Assembly: GCA_050996405.1 (NCBI GenBank)
Contig: JBPCRW010000181.1
Coordinates: 1-25,240 of the forward strand
DNA length: 25,240 nucleotides
Source: JBPCRW01 sp050996405
GTDB lineage: Bacteria; Acidobacteriota; Blastocatellia; Pyrinomonadales; Pyrinomonadaceae
Direction of reading: 5' to 3'
Numbering within the stretch: the stretch's first letter is position 1; each line of letters opens with the position of its first letter. This document shows positions 12,881 through 21,077 of the stretch, piece by piece. Under the pieces are notes generated by a model, which made no database searches, was not told the origin of the DNA, and was given only the letters and a program-made list of their open reading frames with translations. The position numbers and the translations under genes are program-made.

Positions 12881-15433
12881 TTAATTTTTTGGTTTTGCCG
12901 GATTAACCGTGACAGTAACCTTACCGACAGATGTCCCGCCTTGTCCGTCGCTAATCGTATATTTAAAACTGCCCGTGCCTTGAAATTGCGGAGTCGGCGT
13001 AAATCTGGCTTCGCCGCCGACGATTTCCACGCTGCCGCCGACGGCATCCGAAACGTTTTCCAAAACGATTTTATCGCCGTCAACGTCCGTATCGTTAGCC
13101 GTGACATTTATAGTTACGGGAAGATCTTCGACGGTCGTCGCAAAATCCGCATTGGCTACCGGAGCATCGTTGACGGGTTTGACGTTGATTATGACGGTTG
13201 CCGTATTTGAATCAAGCGAGCCGTCGTTAATCTTGAAAGTAAAGCTGTCCGTTCCGTTAAAATCAGGATTCGGCTGATAAATCAGATTCGGAGCAGTTCC
13301 GCTCAATTTTCCGCGCGCCGGAGACGCGACAACCGAATAAGTCAAATTATTTGCCGGTAAATCCGGGTCTGTTCCTTTCAAAGTAATCGTCGCTGTGGTG
13401 TCTTCGTCAAGGCTGACTGCCGCATTATCGGCAACAGGCGGTTTGTTCACTTCGTTGACCGTAATGGTGATAGTTTGCTGGTCGGATAACGCCGGAGTTC
13501 CGTCATCAGTCACGCGGAAAGTGATTTTGTAAATTCCCGGTCCTTGGGCTTCGGTCGGTGTCCAAATAAAATTGCCGGTTGTCGGGTCAAGACTTGCGCC
13601 AGCCGGAGCATTTATCATCGCGTATTTGAGCGTATTCGCGGGCAAATCAGTATCTGCGGCTTTTACCGCAAAGCTCAAAGTTCTTTCCTCGTCTATCGTT
13701 TTGCTGCCGATAGCGTCGAATTTAGGCGCGACGTTGACCTCGTTGACGCGAATTCTAAATGTTTTAGCGTCGGATAAAGACGGCACTCCGTTGTCAGTTA
13801 CGCGAACCGTTACCGAGTAGTCTCCCGGACCTTGCGCTTCACCGGGAGTCCATGAGATAACTCCCGTCTGCGGATTGATGCCCATTCCTTGAGGCGCGCC
13901 GGAATCGAGCAAATAAGTTAAATTATTCGCCGGAAAATCAGTGTCCGTTCCTTTTGCCGTGAGGGAAAGGTTTTTTAATTCATCAATATTTTGGTCGGAA
14001 ATCTTTTCTAAAGACGGCGCGCTGTTGACTTCCCTGACCAAAAGACTTATCGGGGCTTCGGAAACGACAATTCCGTCGGTCACCCGGACTGTAAATTTAT
14101 AAGTTGAATTGTCGCCCTGCCTTTCCGTCGGAGTCCAGCTAATAAGCCCTGTGGTTGGATTTATCGTCGCCCCGTCGGGCGCGCCGACCAAAGAATATGT
14201 CAAATTTTGTTTCGGAATGTCCGTATCAACGGCTTGGACGCTGAACGAATATGGTTCAAGTTCGTTGATTGCCGAATTAACGGGCATGTTCGAGAATCGG
14301 GGCGCGACATTAATTTCTCGAACCGTAACGGCAATATTAGTGCTGGTAGTGGCTTCGCCGTCGGAAACGTTAATCTTAAAAGTATAATTTCCGGGACCTT
14401 GCGCTTCATCCGGTGTCCAGGTTAAAACGCCCGTTTTCGGCTCAATCCAAACTCCCAGAGGCGCGCCGCTTAAGCTAAATCGTAAAGAAGAAACGGGGCT
14501 GTCAATATCATTGGCGGTTGCCGTTAATCTAAGCTGTGTAAGTTCGTCAACCGTGACTGAAGCGGGAACGCCGGAAATAGTCGGCGGGTCATTAACGGGT
14601 CTAACGTTTATTGTCACCGTCGCGGCTGTCGGCGAATCTATAAAACCATCGTTCGCCTTGTATGTAAATGAATCCGTTCCATTATAATTCGGCTCCGGTT
14701 TATAAATAAAAGAGCCGTCGGAGTTGAGCGTCAAACTGCCGTGAGACGGGAGCGTAAGCGGTTTGGACGCAGAAACGGTCAAGACGTTTTTTTCCGCATC
14801 GCGGTCATTCGCCAGAACTCCGTTGCTCGCGCCTACGTTTAGCGTCGTATCTTCATCAACCGCGTATAAGTCGGCAGAAACCGTCGGCGCGGTATTGACG
14901 ACGAATGAATCGAGATACCTTTTGATTTCCGGCGTATCAATTTCATTTTCAGCCGTCACAGCCAAGACTATATAGAATCTTTTGCCGACAAAAAACATTC
15001 TAAATCTTTGAATTCGATACTTGGTAACTATTTGACCTTCGACGTTTCTGGTAGTCCCGCTAGGGAATTTTACCTGGACCTCGCGTCCTTTCGCGCCTCG
15101 ATATAAAAATTCCTCGTCTTTAGTGACCTCGCCATTATTCGCTTTGGCAACGTCATCACGAACCTGTTTGATATAATCGCTGTAATCGGGCTTCCACGGA
15201 AGATACCTTCTCGGCGAATCTCTATAAATGACCGCGAAAAAACCGTTGTAATCGTTATAGGAATAACTGCCTTTATTACTGCCCGACTGCGCTTCGGCAT
15301 CGGGATTTAACGGACCGGGTGCCAAAATTGTCCATGGTTGATTCGGAGAATTAAACGGCTTCCAAGACCACTGTTGAGCCGTCACGGTGATGTTTAATAA
15401 AAGAAATAGGCTAAAGGCTAATGATAATTTCAT
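12881..15433 (-). CDS. Secreted protein with tandem cadherin-like and Ig-like (He_PIG) repeats
   Basis: 850 residues from ATG 15433, where a signal peptide begins (MKLSLAFSLFLLLNITVTAQ); the in-frame TTG at 15493 would place 20 polar residues ahead of it. Residues about 20-180 form a unique domain (WSWKPFNSPNQPW to YIVLAVTAENEID) that I do not recognise. Then come seven beta-sandwich repeats: one cadherin-like/tandem-95 repeat (about 185-280, YKPEPNYNGTDSFTYKANDG), four putative Ig repeats with a recurrent WTPxEAQGPGxY signature, and two more cadherin-like repeats with YNGTDSFTFK- and FQGTGSFKYTISDG-type ends. Many Asp/Asn residues could bind calcium. There is no C-terminal anchor or sorting signal. 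Probably a cell-surface or secreted adhesive protein, function unproven. It starts 78 nt after the VWFA gene. Confidence 0.85.
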   Translation of the reverse strand: MKLSLAFSLFLLLNITVTAQQWSWKPFNSPNQPWTILAPGPLNPDAEAQSGSNKGSYSYNDYNGFFAVIYRDSPRRYLPWKPDYSDYIKQVRDDVAKANNGEVTKDEEFLYRGAKGREVQVKFPSGTTRNVEGQIVTKYRIQRFRMFFVGKRFYIVLAVTAENEIDTPEIKRYLDSFVVNTAPTVSADLYAVDEDTTLNVGASNGVLANDRDAEKNVLTVSASKPLTLPSHGSLTLNSDGSFIYKPEPNYNGTDSFTYKANDGFIDSPTAATVTINVRPVNDPPTISGVPASVTVDELTQLRLTATANDIDSPVSSLRFSLSGAPLGVWIEPKTGVLTWTPDEAQGPGNYTFKINVSDGEATTSTNIAVTVREINVAPRFSNMPVNSAINELEPYSFSVQAVDTDIPKQNLTYSLVGAPDGATINPTTGLISWTPTERQGDNSTYKFTVRVTDGIVVSEAPISLLVREVNSAPSLEKISDQNIDELKNLSLTAKGTDTDFPANNLTYLLDSGAPQGMGINPQTGVISWTPGEAQGPGDYSVTVRVTDNGVPSLSDAKTFRIRVNEVNVAPKFDAIGSKTIDEERTLSFAVKAADTDLPANTLKYAMINAPAGASLDPTTGNFIWTPTEAQGPGIYKITFRVTDDGTPALSDQQTITITVNEVNKPPVADNAAVSLDEDTTATITLKGTDPDLPANNLTYSVVASPARGKLSGTAPNLIYQPNPDFNGTDSFTFKINDGSLDSNTATVIINVKPVNDAPVANADFATTVEDLPVTINVTANDTDVDGDKIVLENVSDAVGGSVEIVGGEARFTPTPQFQGTGSFKYTISDGQGGTSVGKVTVTVNPAKPKN

Positions 15434-15511
15434 GAATGACAATTTTTCCGAAGTTGAATATAAAAGATAATTTACGTAATGCCTTTTTGACAAAGTTTTC
15501 CGGTTTTGACA

Positions 15512-16579
15512 TTACTGATTCTTAATGCTTAGTTTGATATGAGTCTGCACCACTGCGTCCGGGCGATCAACCTTGACGCGAACATCGCGCATAAAATTAT
15601 TATTGACCGCGCCGTCCGCGTAAAAACCGAGAGAATATTGCTGTTTTAGTTCGGCGGCGACTTGTTTAAAAATTGAATTCAGTTTAGCCGAATCGCTCAG
15701 ATAAAATCTGCCAGCCGTTAAATCCGACATTTCTTTTAAGGTCGAGACAGCATCGGTTGTGGCGACTTTATCAATGAGTTTGATTTCTTCGGGAGTATAA
15801 GCGTCTGCGGGCAGCGGAATCAAAACCGTATAAACATTTTTTCTTTTTTTCGGTTTCGTTTCTTTTTTCGGCTTAATTTTTTTCGCCCCTTCAACGACTG
15901 CCCCGTTATCCGCCACCACCAGCTTTGTGAAACCAGTGCCGCTTTGATAATAAATCGGATAAATCGAAACGTCCGATTCGTTGAGTTCGCTCAACAAGTC
16001 GTTTTTTGTAATAGTGCTGCCGTAATCTTTGCCGTCGGATAAAATGACGATGGCTTTGCGTCCTTTAACGCGGGCGAATGAATTTTGAGTTATTTGGTCA
16101 ATCGCGCTGAACATAATCGTTCCGTCTCGTTCGGCGGTTTGAATTCTATCGAGAGAGTCCTTTAGATTATGTTTATCGGATGTAAAAGAAATCAGAAAAT
16201 TGAGCCGAGAATCGAATGTGGCGATGAGACATTTATCATCCGGTTTTAATGATTCGATAAAATCTTTGGCGGCATCTTTAATTTTATCCAAAACTTCCTG
16301 CGTGCTTCCGCTGGTGTCTAGTAGCAGAGCGACGCTGACCGGCTCTTGTTCGGTGTCGAAGGAAGCGATGTTTTGTTTTACGCCGCCTTTGAAAATGGAA
16401 AAATCTTCCTTTTTCAGACCGGAAATGCGACGACCTTCGCGGTCGCTGACGACAACCGGAATTTTCACCAGCGTTTTGCTCCCTTTCTGGATCGTTTCAA
16501 AAGGACTGTTCTGCGTTTGAGGAAAGACCGTCGCAGTCAAAAGCAATATTGATGAAAGCAGATAAAGGACGTATTTCAT
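15512..16579 (-). CDS. VWFA-related secreted protein of the acidobacterial type
   Basis: 355 residues with a signal peptide (MKYVLYLLSSILLLTATVFPQ). A short N-terminal domain (VKIPVVVSDREGRRISGLKKEDFSIFKGG) precedes a von Willebrand A domain, the layout of the family called VWFA-related Acidobacterial domain. Metal-site residues are DTSGS (about 88), a threonine loop near DGTIMF and LSDGKD. A lysine-rich insertion (KKIKPKKETKPKKRKN) lies near residue 225. I chose ATG 16579 because an AGGA site lies about 10 nt upstream and the promoter at 16606-16634 would start RNA near 16599, excluding the ATG at 16600. Likely a protein-binding surface or periplasmic protein; ligand unknown. Confidence 0.88.
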   Translation of the reverse strand: MKYVLYLLSSILLLTATVFPQTQNSPFETIQKGSKTLVKIPVVVSDREGRRISGLKKEDFSIFKGGVKQNIASFDTEQEPVSVALLLDTSGSTQEVLDKIKDAAKDFIESLKPDDKCLIATFDSRLNFLISFTSDKHNLKDSLDRIQTAERDGTIMFSAIDQITQNSFARVKGRKAIVILSDGKDYGSTITKNDLLSELNESDVSIYPIYYQSGTGFTKLVVADNGAVVEGAKKIKPKKETKPKKRKNVYTVLIPLPADAYTPEEIKLIDKVATTDAVSTLKEMSDLTAGRFYLSDSAKLNSIFKQVAAELKQQYSLGFYADGAVNNNFMRDVRVKVDRPDAVVQTHIKLSIKNQ

Positions 16580-16605
16580 AATCAATTTTCCTACAACCAT
16601 CTAAA

Positions 16606-16634
16606 ATTATAAATTTGCGTATTCATATTTGCAA
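16606..16634 (-). promoter_or_regulatory. Promoter of the VWFA gene
   Basis: On the minus strand TTGCAA (16634-16629) and a perfect TATAAT (16611-16606) are separated by 17 nt. Predicted start near 16599, about 20 nt before ATG 16579. The remaining 16635-16758 shows no gene. Confidence 0.65.
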
Positions 16635-16758
16635 TAAATGTTTAAGCTATTAACCTGCGGCACTCGTTTGAAAAATGCCAAATTGTTGAAAATAAAGGAA
16701 AGGTATTTTATTAGAAAAGCAATCATCCATTTTATCAGGCTTTTGCAAATTCCTAAAC

Positions 16759-17763
16759 TTAACTGTCTGAAGAATCTTCAGATGGTCTTTCCGGCACTTT
16801 ATCCGTTTCGTCTTTTGGAAAAATCAGAGATAGAATTACTGAAATTAAAATAGTTCCCAAAATGAATCCGAGCGACCACAGAATCGGGAAATGTCCGTCG
16901 TATAAATTGTTCAGCCAGACCATTTTCAGCCCGACGAACACCAGCACGACCGACAAACCGTATTTCAGCAAATGAAATTTATCGACTGCGCCCGCCAGCA
17001 TAAAATACATCGAGCGCAAACCGAGAATCGCAAAAATGTTCGACGTGAAAACGATCAAAGCCTCATTGGTAATCGAAAAAATCGCCGGAACGCTGTCAAC
17101 CGCGAAAATAATATCGGTCGCTTCCAGAAACAGCAGCGCGATAAAAAGCGGTGTCGCGTATGTCACTCCGCTCAATTTCACAAAAAAGTTTTTACCCTGA
17201 ATGTCGTGCGTGACGGGCATAAATTTTTTGAAAGCGCGAATCAAAAAATTCTTTTCCGGCTCAACTTTTTCGTCGCCGGAAAACATCATCCTGATTCCGG
17301 TGATGATTAAAAATCCGCCGAAAATATAAATCACCCATTGAAACTGCATCAGAGCCGAACCGAGCGCGATAAACGCTGCGCGAAAAACGAGCGCGCCTAA
17401 AATTCCGTAAAATAAAACGCGGTGTTTGTATTTCGCGGGAATCGCAAAATAACTGAAAACCAGCACGAAAACGAAAATGTTGTCAATCGAAAGCGAGTAT
17501 TCGATAACGTAGCCGGTCAGAAATTGCAGCGCGACGTTTTTTGCCGTCTCCGCGCCGAATTTTGAAAGCGCGTATTGGTAAAAAAGAAAGTTAAAACCGA
17601 GCGCGAGCGCGACCCAGACGATACTCCAAACGGTTGCTTCTTTAAACGAAACGATGTGAGATTTGCGGTTAAAAACTCCTAAATCGAGCGCGAGCATCCC
17701 GCACACGAACAGTAAAAATAAGCCGTAAAACCACCAGTAATCGGCAAAGGGAAACAGATTCAT
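16759..17763 (-). CDS. TerC/Alx-family membrane protein, probable manganese exporter
   Basis: 334 residues with about nine hydrophobic segments, the usual size of Alx-type TerC proteins. The two family signatures are present: SIDNIFVFVLVFSYFAIP and a matching EATDIIFAVDSVPAIF with acidic residues in the membrane. The charged loop at about 165-195 and the acidic Ser-rich tail (PERPSEDSSDS) are cytoplasmic in the usual topology. Members of this family export Mn2+ or aid metal loading of secreted proteins. The upstream manganese riboswitch strongly supports the Mn2+ role. AAGGAG lies 8 nt before the ATG, one of the few strong Shine-Dalgarno sites here, and it can pair with an upstream stretch. 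Confidence 0.92.
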   Translation of the reverse strand: MNLFPFADYWWFYGLFLLFVCGMLALDLGVFNRKSHIVSFKEATVWSIVWVALALGFNFLFYQYALSKFGAETAKNVALQFLTGYVIEYSLSIDNIFVFVLVFSYFAIPAKYKHRVLFYGILGALVFRAAFIALGSALMQFQWVIYIFGGFLIITGIRMMFSGDEKVEPEKNFLIRAFKKFMPVTHDIQGKNFFVKLSGVTYATPLFIALLFLEATDIIFAVDSVPAIFSITNEALIVFTSNIFAILGLRSMYFMLAGAVDKFHLLKYGLSVVLVFVGLKMVWLNNLYDGHFPILWSLGFILGTILISVILSLIFPKDETDKVPERPSEDSSDS

Positions 17764-17769
17764 TAAAAA

Positions 17770-17834
17770 TTCTCCTTGCGTGCCGCAAAAGGAAAGACCT
17801 TTTACGACGATTTAAAAATGTCGTAAAAGGTCTT
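17770..17834 (-). promoter_or_regulatory. Riboswitch expression platform: 15-bp hairpin and ribosome-site sequestering stem
   Basis: On the minus strand a perfect 15-bp stem (17834-17820 with 17808-17794, 11-nt loop) follows the aptamer. Just after it a T/C-rich stretch, TTTCC..TTGC, can pair with GCAAGGAGA, which contains the ribosome site of the TerC gene (2-nt bulge). Regulation could be transcriptional, through the big hairpin with a weak T-run, or translational. Confidence 0.6.
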
Positions 17835-17839
17835 GATAT

Positions 17840-17930
17840 TTTCTTTGTCGAGCCGAATCGCCTTCGACTTTGGCGATTGTCCTGACGACTTCGACAAACC
17901 CTTGCGGGCTATCTACTCCCCTCAAATTGT
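17840..17930 (-). promoter_or_regulatory. yybP-ykoY manganese riboswitch aptamer
   Basis: The minus-strand leader of the TerC gene contains AGGGGAGTAG (17922-17913) and GTCGTCAGGAC (17889-17879), the two conserved loop sequences of the yybP-ykoY class. Supporting stems are a CCC/GGG hairpin directly after the first motif, an 8-bp stem TTTGTCGA/TCGACAAA (17898-17891 with 17851-17844) and, inside it, a 7-bp stem AATCGCC/GGCGATT. This class senses Mn2+ and commonly precedes alx/terC-type genes, as here. Confidence 0.85.
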
Positions 17931-17937
17931 CGTCAAC

Positions 17938-17966
17938 AGATTAACAAATCGAAGACTGATAGTCAA
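17938..17966 (-). promoter_or_regulatory. Candidate promoter of the riboswitch-TerC transcript
   Basis: Minus-strand TTGACT (17966-17961, 5 of 6) with a 17-nt spacer to TAATCT (17943-17938, 3 of 6). It would start RNA a few bases ahead of the aptamer. Confidence 0.4.
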
Positions 17967-17990
17967 AAAATAGAAATTTCGCGGGCAAAT

Positions 17991-18015
17991 TTAACCGGCA
18001 TTATCGCCGGGTTAA
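17991..18015. repeat. Inverted repeat in the TerC/RNase J divergent region
   Basis: TTAACCGGC (17991-17999) pairs with GCCGGGTTAA (18006-18015) over 9 bp with one bulged base and a 6-nt loop. It lies between the two divergent promoters; operator or chance hairpin cannot be told apart. The rest of the 388-bp intergenic stretch holds the riboswitch and promoters. Confidence 0.35.
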
Positions 18016-18086
18016 AAAACATTTTGAACAGTTTTATCGGAGACGCGACCATTTATAAAAGCCGTTCCAAAACACAAAAAGACGCT

Positions 18087-18117
18087 TTGTGTTAAAATCA
18101 AACGGAAAATATATAAA
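18087..18117 (+). promoter_or_regulatory. Candidate promoter of the RNase J gene
   Basis: TTGTGT (18087-18092) and TATATA (18110-18115, 17-nt spacer), overlapping TATAAA at 18112-18117. Predicted start near 18122, 30 nt before the GTG start. The -35 is part of an 8-bp hairpin (AACACAAA/TTTGTGTT). Confidence 0.4.
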
Positions 18118-18151
18118 AATTTATCTGATTATAAAGTTGAGTAAAACTTAA

Positions 18152-19810
18152 GTGAATAAAATTGAAATAATTCCGCTCGGCGGCATCGGCGAGTTTGGAA
18201 TGAATTGTATGGGCATCCGCTACGGCGATGCGATGATTTTAGTTGATGCGGGAATGGGTTTTCCTGAAGAAACTCCTTACGGCGTGGATATTTCCATCCC
18301 GAATTTTGATTTCCTGGAAGAATATAAAGACAATTTAATCGCGCTCGTTTTGACGCACGGACACGAAGACCATATCGGCGCGCTGCCGTATTTTTTAAAG
18401 AGATTTAATTTGCCGGTTTACGGTTCGCGTTTTACGCTCGCGCTCTGTGAAAAAAGACTGACCGAACACGAAATGATTGACGATGTGTTGCTGCACCGCG
18501 TCGAAGCGGGTCAAATAATCGAACTCGAAGATTTTGAAATCGAATTTATACACGCCACGCATTCTTTGGTCGAATGTTTTTCCTTAGCGATAAAAACGCC
18601 CGCCGGAACGCTGATTCATACGGGCGATTACAAAATTGACGACACGCCCGTTATCGGAAAGCCGTATGATTTGAAAACTCTGAAAAAATACTGCGACGAA
18701 GGCGTTCTCGCGCTGCTGTCGGATTCGACAAACTCGACCGTTCCGGGCAAAACTCCTTCGGAACGAGCCGTCATTCCGGCTTTTGAAGAACTTTTCGCCC
18801 AAGCCGAAGGACGCATTTTCGTGGCGACATTTTCGTCGTCTCTGCATCGCCTGCAAGTCGTCTTTGATGTCGCCAAAAAATTTGATAGAAAGGTTTGCGT
18901 TCTCGGTCGTTCGATGATGAAAAACGTCGAGATTGCCGACGAACTTGGACTTTTAAATATTCCATACGGCACACAAATTTCGCTCGGCGACGCGCGTCAT
19001 TACGACGACGACGAAATTGTTTATTTGATTACCGGCTCGCAGGGCGAAAACCGCGCCGCGCTTTATCAAATTGCGACCAGCGTTTATAAAGGTCTGCAAA
19101 TCGAAAAAGGCGATACGGTGGTTTTATCAGCCAGAATTATTCCCGGCAACGAGCGCAACATTTCGCGGCTCATCGGCGCGATTTATAAGCGCGGCGGAAA
19201 TATCATCGAAGAAAAACGCCGAATGATTCACGTTTCCGGTCACGCTTCGCAGGAAGACATCAAAATTATGGTCGAAACCGCGCGTCCGAAATATGTCATT
19301 CCGATTCACGGCGAATACTGGATGCTTTTCCGGCAGGAAGAATACGTTAAAAATCATCTCGGTTACGATGCCGATAAAATTATTTTGATTGAAAACGGCG
19401 ACCATTTGGAACTGGACGAAAACCGCGCCGCGATTGTCGAAAAATACGACATCGGACGCTCGTTTATTGACGAAGAAGCGTTGGACGAAATCGAATATGA
19501 AACGATTCGTGAACGCAAAAAACTCGCTTACGGCGGAATCGTTTCGCTCGTCGTGGCAATTGACAAAAAGACCAAACAAATCGTCAGCGAGCCGCAGATT
19601 ACTGTTCAGGGCGTGGCGGGAATTGACTGGAAAAACGGTTTGATGGACGACGCGCGGCAGACAATTGCCGAAGCGATTCATCAGCTTCCGAAAGAAAGTT
19701 TTCAAGATAAAAACGCTCTGCGCGAAAACTTGCGGATTCAGTTAATGCGCTTTATCAAACAGGAAACCGGCACGAAACCCGTCATTATTCCGACGATTGT
19801 CGAAGTGTGA
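18152..19810 (+). CDS. rnj: Ribonuclease J
   Basis: 552 residues, the usual RNase J length. It is a zinc-dependent metallo-beta-lactamase/beta-CASP ribonuclease with endo- and 5'-exonuclease activity in RNA turnover and rRNA processing. The signature THGHEDHIGALPYFL (about 68) supplies the HxHxDH metal ligands; HTGDYKID, the SDSTNS loop of the beta-CASP region, TGSQGE and VSGHASQEDIK follow, then IPIHGEYWM. The C-terminal 100 residues form the RNase J tail domain (IVSEPQITVQGV). It starts at GTG 18152, the only start that keeps the NKIEIIPLGGIGEFGMN first strand. The next gene begins 2 nt after the stop. Confidence 0.95.
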   Translation: MNKIEIIPLGGIGEFGMNCMGIRYGDAMILVDAGMGFPEETPYGVDISIPNFDFLEEYKDNLIALVLTHGHEDHIGALPYFLKRFNLPVYGSRFTLALCEKRLTEHEMIDDVLLHRVEAGQIIELEDFEIEFIHATHSLVECFSLAIKTPAGTLIHTGDYKIDDTPVIGKPYDLKTLKKYCDEGVLALLSDSTNSTVPGKTPSERAVIPAFEELFAQAEGRIFVATFSSSLHRLQVVFDVAKKFDRKVCVLGRSMMKNVEIADELGLLNIPYGTQISLGDARHYDDDEIVYLITGSQGENRAALYQIATSVYKGLQIEKGDTVVLSARIIPGNERNISRLIGAIYKRGGNIIEEKRRMIHVSGHASQEDIKIMVETARPKYVIPIHGEYWMLFRQEEYVKNHLGYDADKIILIENGDHLELDENRAAIVEKYDIGRSFIDEEALDEIEYETIRERKKLAYGGIVSLVVAIDKKTKQIVSEPQITVQGVAGIDWKNGLMDDARQTIAEAIHQLPKESFQDKNALRENLRIQLMRFIKQETGTKPVIIPTIVEV

Positions 19811-19812
19811 AT

Positions 19813-20547
19813 ATGAGAATTACTCTAAAATTTGTCGGCTCTTTAATTTTATTCTTATGTCTTGGAATTGATATTTTTGCACAGGAATTAAAAGGTTTTG
19901 TGAAAAACCAAGACGGAAAGCCGATTAGCGAAGTTTTTGTACAGCCAGAAGGTTACATTTACTCAACAAAAACTGATGCCAACGGATTCTTTAATTTAAG
20001 GATGACAAAATATTGGGAAAAAGGAATTGTCTTCTTTGATAAAAAGGGTTTTCAAGCGCAAGCTGTTCCGGTTGATTCGATTGCGAAAGAACTCAATATA
20101 GTTTTAAAGGATGAAGAAAATTCCGAAATAGTAACAATTCCAAATTGTACTGCGAATCAAGATAAAAATGTTCGTTTGGTCGGACATTATTTGATACTTT
20201 CCGCACCTAAAAAATTAAAGTTCAAATCAGGCACTGATACTGATTATATTTATTACCGAATCGGTTTTGGAAAGGGAAATAACAAATCTTGGTTAGAAGG
20301 CGGATTAGGTAACTTGTATGGAAGTGAATATCCAAGCTCAAATTTCATAGACAAATCAACAAACTTTTCATACCGCCGAACGAATCTTGGTTTGGATTGG
20401 CGCGGAATAACCAATGACGGAATAATTTGGCGTTGGATTGGCTCGGTTTCGATTTTTGAAACTTATTATTATCAAACAAAATCGAAAGAAGCCGCAGAAG
20501 TTTTTGATAAAATTCTTGATGGAATGTGTTTTCAATCAGAGAAATAA
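19813..20547 (+). CDS. Secreted carboxypeptidase-regulatory-like domain protein of unknown function
   Basis: 244 residues from ATG 19813, 2 nt after the RNase J stop. A signal peptide is evident (LKFVGSLILFLCLGIDIFAQ). Residues about 22-95 match a carboxypeptidase regulatory-like beta-sandwich (LKGFVKNQDGKPISEVFVQP, STKTDANGFFNLRM), common in envelope proteins. Residues about 110-240 are not recognised and are rich in aromatic residues. Base composition is conspicuously A/T-rich (about 32% G+C over the first 120 bases by hand count) against its neighbours, which may mark acquired DNA or low constraint. Tight spacing implies co-transcription with RNase J. Function unknown. Confidence 0.7.
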   Translation: MRITLKFVGSLILFLCLGIDIFAQELKGFVKNQDGKPISEVFVQPEGYIYSTKTDANGFFNLRMTKYWEKGIVFFDKKGFQAQAVPVDSIAKELNIVLKDEENSEIVTIPNCTANQDKNVRLVGHYLILSAPKKLKFKSGTDTDYIYYRIGFGKGNNKSWLEGGLGNLYGSEYPSSNFIDKSTNFSYRRTNLGLDWRGITNDGIIWRWIGSVSIFETYYYQTKSKEAAEVFDKILDGMCFQSEK

Positions 20548-20553
20548 TCTGCA

Positions 20554-20991
20554 ATGGAAAATATAATTTTACTCTTACGGAAAACTCGCGTTGAAGTTGC
20601 GCCCGAAACATTTACGCTCGTTTCCGTGCGTCACGAAGATTGGCTGAAGCTGCTCGAAAATCCAGAGCTTTCGCCGCAAATGACCGCGCCGTTTATGATT
20701 TTCAAAGACAAATTCGAGACGACGCTGCTGCTTGACGAAATTGATTTCGGAACAATTCGTTATGCAATTCGAGATGCGAAAACGGAAGGAAATTTCCGGC
20801 TTTTGACATTCGATATTGAACTCGATTTTTCGGTCGTCGGGTTTCTGGCGGAAATTGCAAAAATTTTAAGCGAGGCGGAGATTTCGATTGTCGCTTTATC
20901 ATCGTTTTCACGTGACCATTTATTGATAAAACAAAATGATTTAGCGAAGGCGTTGAAAGTTTTAGGCGAATATATCGAAGATGTTTGCTGA
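20554..20991 (+). CDS. ACT-domain protein (CASTOR/ACT_7-like)
   Basis: 145 residues forming two ACT-like halves. The N-terminal half (VSVRHEDWLKLLENPEL) and the C-terminal half (LDFSVVGFLAEIAKILSEAEISIVALSSFSRDHLLIKQNDLAKALKVL-type region, about 85-140) match the small ACT proteins with the pattern GxLAxIAxxLxxAxIxIxxxSxxxxDxxLI. ACT domains usually bind amino acids and regulate; no catalytic domain is attached. It starts 6 nt after the preceding stop, so it is part of the same operon. The ligand cannot be read from sequence. Confidence 0.8.
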   Translation: MENIILLLRKTRVEVAPETFTLVSVRHEDWLKLLENPELSPQMTAPFMIFKDKFETTLLLDEIDFGTIRYAIRDAKTEGNFRLLTFDIELDFSVVGFLAEIAKILSEAEISIVALSSFSRDHLLIKQNDLAKALKVLGEYIEDVC

Positions 20992-21077
20992 AAAAGTCTG
21001 CAAGTTTTGAAAATAATCGTCGTTCAAATTATGGCGACGAAAATGCGTTGCTAATTTTTTTGAAAAAGGGAAATCTT

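Noticed and set aside
16580..16600. ATG at 16600 as the start of the VWFA gene
   Set aside because: The predicted transcription start is near 16599 and the ATG at 16579 has an AGGA site and begins a clean signal peptide.
20985..21077. Longer META protein beginning at 20985
   Set aside because: It would place 31 polar residues before a clear signal peptide and overlap the ACT gene; ATG 21078 has a good ribosome site.
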